From Gemmatimonadaceae bacterium (GTDB lineage Bacteria > Gemmatimonadota > Gemmatimonadetes > Gemmatimonadales > Gemmatimonadaceae): DNA of 52,182 bases. The notes below the pieces were generated by a model. It saw nothing but the letters and a program-made list of their open reading frames with translations. It made no database searches and was not told the DNA's origin. The stretch is from assembly GCA_030835125.1 (NCBI GenBank), contig JAUQWM010000056.1, positions 1 to 52,182 of the forward strand, read 5' to 3'. A program made the translations under genes and the position numbers. This document shows, in pieces, positions 50,890 to 52,182 of this stretch. Numbering within the stretch: position 1 is the first letter of the stretch; every line of letters starts with the position of its first letter.

Positions 50890-52182
50890 ATGCCGGACTC
50901 CCTGAACCGACTCGGCGACGCCCTGGCGGGCCGATACGCCATCCAGCGCGAGATCGGCGCCGGCGGCATGGCACTCGTCTACCTCGCCGAGGACGTGAAG
51001 CATCGCCGCGAGGTCGCCATCAAGGTGCTGAGACCGGAGCTGGGCGCCTCCATCGGCACCGACCGATTCCTGCGCGAGATCGAGATCGCCGCCCGCCTCA
51101 GTCACCCGCACATCCTGCCGCTCTTCGACTCCGGAGCCGCCGGGGACCTGCTCTACTACGTCATGCCGTACGTGACCGGGGAGTCGCTCCGCACCAAGTT
51201 GCAGCGCGACCGGCAGCTCCCGACCGAGGAAGCGCTGCGCCTGACGCGGGAAGTCGCCAACGCCCTCGGCTTCGCGCACCAGCATGGGATCGTCCATCGC
51301 GACATCAAGCCCGAGAACATCCTCCTCGCCGATGGCATCGCGCTGGTCGCCGACTTCGGGATCGCCCGCGCGCTCCGGACGGGGCGTGGCGCCGGCGACG
51401 GCGCCACCTCCACCCTCACCGTTGCGGGACTCGCGCTCGGCACGCCGGCCTACATGAGTCCCGAGCAGTTCGTCGCCGACGACGTCGACGGCCGTTCCGA
51501 CCTGTACGCCCTGGGCTGCGTCCTGTTCGAGATGCTCGCCGGGCAGCCGCCGTTCGTGGCGCCGACCGCCGAGGCCCTGCTTCGGATGCACCTGATGACG
51601 GACCCGCGGCCGCTCAATGAGCTGCGGCCCACCGCCCCGCTTGGCATCGTGCGCATCGTGGCCAGGGCGCTGGCGAAGGATCCGGCCGACCGGTTCCCCA
51701 CCGCGGCGTCGTTCGCCGAGGCGATCGCCACGGTCACCAGTGGCGGCGTCACGCCGGCCGCGCCTGACGCGAGGAGCGACACGCCCACGAACCTTCCCCA
51801 CCTGCGCACGCGCTTCATCGGCCGCGACCGCGAGCTGGCCGAGTGCGCACGGCTACTTGGCGAAACCCGGCTGCTCACGCTGACCGGGATCGGCGGGTCG
51901 GGCAAGACGCGACTCGCCCTGCGGCTGGCCGAAGTCATGCTGCCGACGTTCCCGGACGGCGTCTGGTACATCGACTACGCGCCGCTGGTCGACGGCAGCC
52001 ACGTTGCCGCCGCGACAGCGGCCGCCCTCGGGGCCACCGAGAGCACCGACAAGTCACCCCTCGAGGCGATCCAGGAACGGCTCTCCGGGAAGCGCGTCCT
52101 GCTGGTGCTCGACAACTGCGAACACTTGCTGGGCGAGGCTGCCCAGCTCGCGGACGCCCTGCTCGCCGGCGACGAGGGCGTG
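50890..52182 (+). CDS. Ser/Thr protein kinase fused to signal-transduction NTPase (cut by window edge)
   Basis: Open from ATG 50890 to the last base, 431 codons seen. Kinase domain (~14-285): G-loop EIGAGGMALVYLA (21-33), Lys45 (VAIKVL), HRDIKPEN (136-143), DFGIA (155-159) and GTPAYMSPEQF. A linker leads to an NTPase of the AfsR/MalT type from ~310: FIGRDRELAEC, Walker A GIGGSGKT (~333-340) and Walker B VLLVLDNCEHLL (~403-414). In full-length relatives TPR repeats follow. It is a Hanks-type kinase with all catalytic residues; a Lys45/Asp pair makes it active by inference. No membrane segment in the part visible. Confidence 0.92.
   Translation, partial: MPDSLNRLGDALAGRYAIQREIGAGGMALVYLAEDVKHRREVAIKVLRPELGASIGTDRFLREIEIAARLSHPHILPLFDSGAAGDLLYYVMPYVTGESLRTKLQRDRQLPTEEALRLTREVANALGFAHQHGIVHRDIKPENILLADGIALVADFGIARALRTGRGAGDGATSTLTVAGLALGTPAYMSPEQFVADDVDGRSDLYALGCVLFEMLAGQPPFVAPTAEALLRMHLMTDPRPLNELRPTAPLGIVRIVARALAKDPADRFPTAASFAEAIATVTSGGVTPAAPDARSDTPTNLPHLRTRFIGRDRELAECARLLGETRLLTLTGIGGSGKTRLALRLAEVMLPTFPDGVWYIDYAPLVDGSHVAAATAAALGATESTDKSPLEAIQERLSGKRVLLVLDNCEHLLGEAAQLADALLAGDEGV

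Noticed and set aside
1-52182. tRNA or rRNA genes
   Set aside because: Looked for TTCRA arms with CCA-type ends and conserved rRNA stretches in the gaps; saw none that I can support by eye.

Overview
The window is about 70% GC and densely coded on both strands, with frequent GTG starts and many 4-5 base stop/start overlaps (ATGA, GTGA, TGATG). A PadR regulator coupled to an 'ADOP'-type FtsX permease, a BNR/sortilin-like secreted protein, a TonB-dependent receptor with lipoproteins, BIG2 repeat proteins and a serine/threonine kinase fused to an NTPase point to a Gram-negative soil-type bacterium. My best guess is Gemmatimonadota, with Acidobacteriota as the alternative. This is inferred from gene families and composition; no rRNA or other marker gene is present.

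Layout. 1-793: 3' end of an IS3-type transposase, its probable terminal repeat, and about three tandem 175-180 bp units carrying a palindromic CACAGGGG element. 794-9035 (+): BNR-repeat protein, then a tight run cupin / UPF0261 (Tm-1-like) / PEP-hydrolase-like TIM barrel / TonB receptor / TMEM220-like membrane protein. 9085-14045 (-): cupredoxin, a ThuA + PVC-type propeller + HEAT protein, and an MFS transporter; the last two share one uninterrupted frame. 14279-20549 (-): Gfo/Idh/MocA oxidoreductase, divergent DUF885 protein, peptide-type ABC binding lipoprotein and two permeases, with no ATPase gene. 20733-23755 (+): PadR and ADOP permease. 23905-25448: small outer-membrane protein, an orphan kinase-front-end fragment and a cupin. 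25600-31228: eleven-domain BIG2 lipoprotein, DUF4956 membrane protein, PLD-like protein, a lipoprotein and a 42-residue membrane protein. 31256-32931 (-): UPF0178 protein and a serine-hydrolase-fold lipoprotein without catalytic Ser/Lys. 33258-36870 (+): short leader ORF, GT39-like membrane protein, GT2 glycosyltransferase and methyltransferase, all coupled. 37186-41802: DUF4407 protein, amidohydrolase and a TIMP/NTR-like secreted protein. 41803-42587: a graveyard holding an acyltransferase tail, a decayed copy of the same transposase end and more CACAGGGG repeats. 42588-44814: flavodoxin-fold reductase, SH3-like secreted protein, DUF6494 and TrmL. 45078-47594 (+): sulfide:quinone oxidoreductase-like protein, TusE/DsrC, DsrE2 and an ArsR regulator. 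47600-52182: M24 peptidase, APC permease and a kinase-ATPase cut by the window edge.

Three sets of genes look functionally linked. The sulfur module at 45078-47594 should oxidise sulfide or handle persulfides and sense them. The Tm-1-like/PEP-hydrolase pair is co-transcribed with an outer-membrane receptor. The oxidoreductase/DUF885/ABC set resembles uptake and processing of a peptide-like or sugar-like compound.

Two sequence-level patterns cut across genes. The octamer family GCCTRACG is strongly over-represented, and short-period repeats sit at gene borders and run into coding ends. All calls come from reading the sequence; no database search was run.
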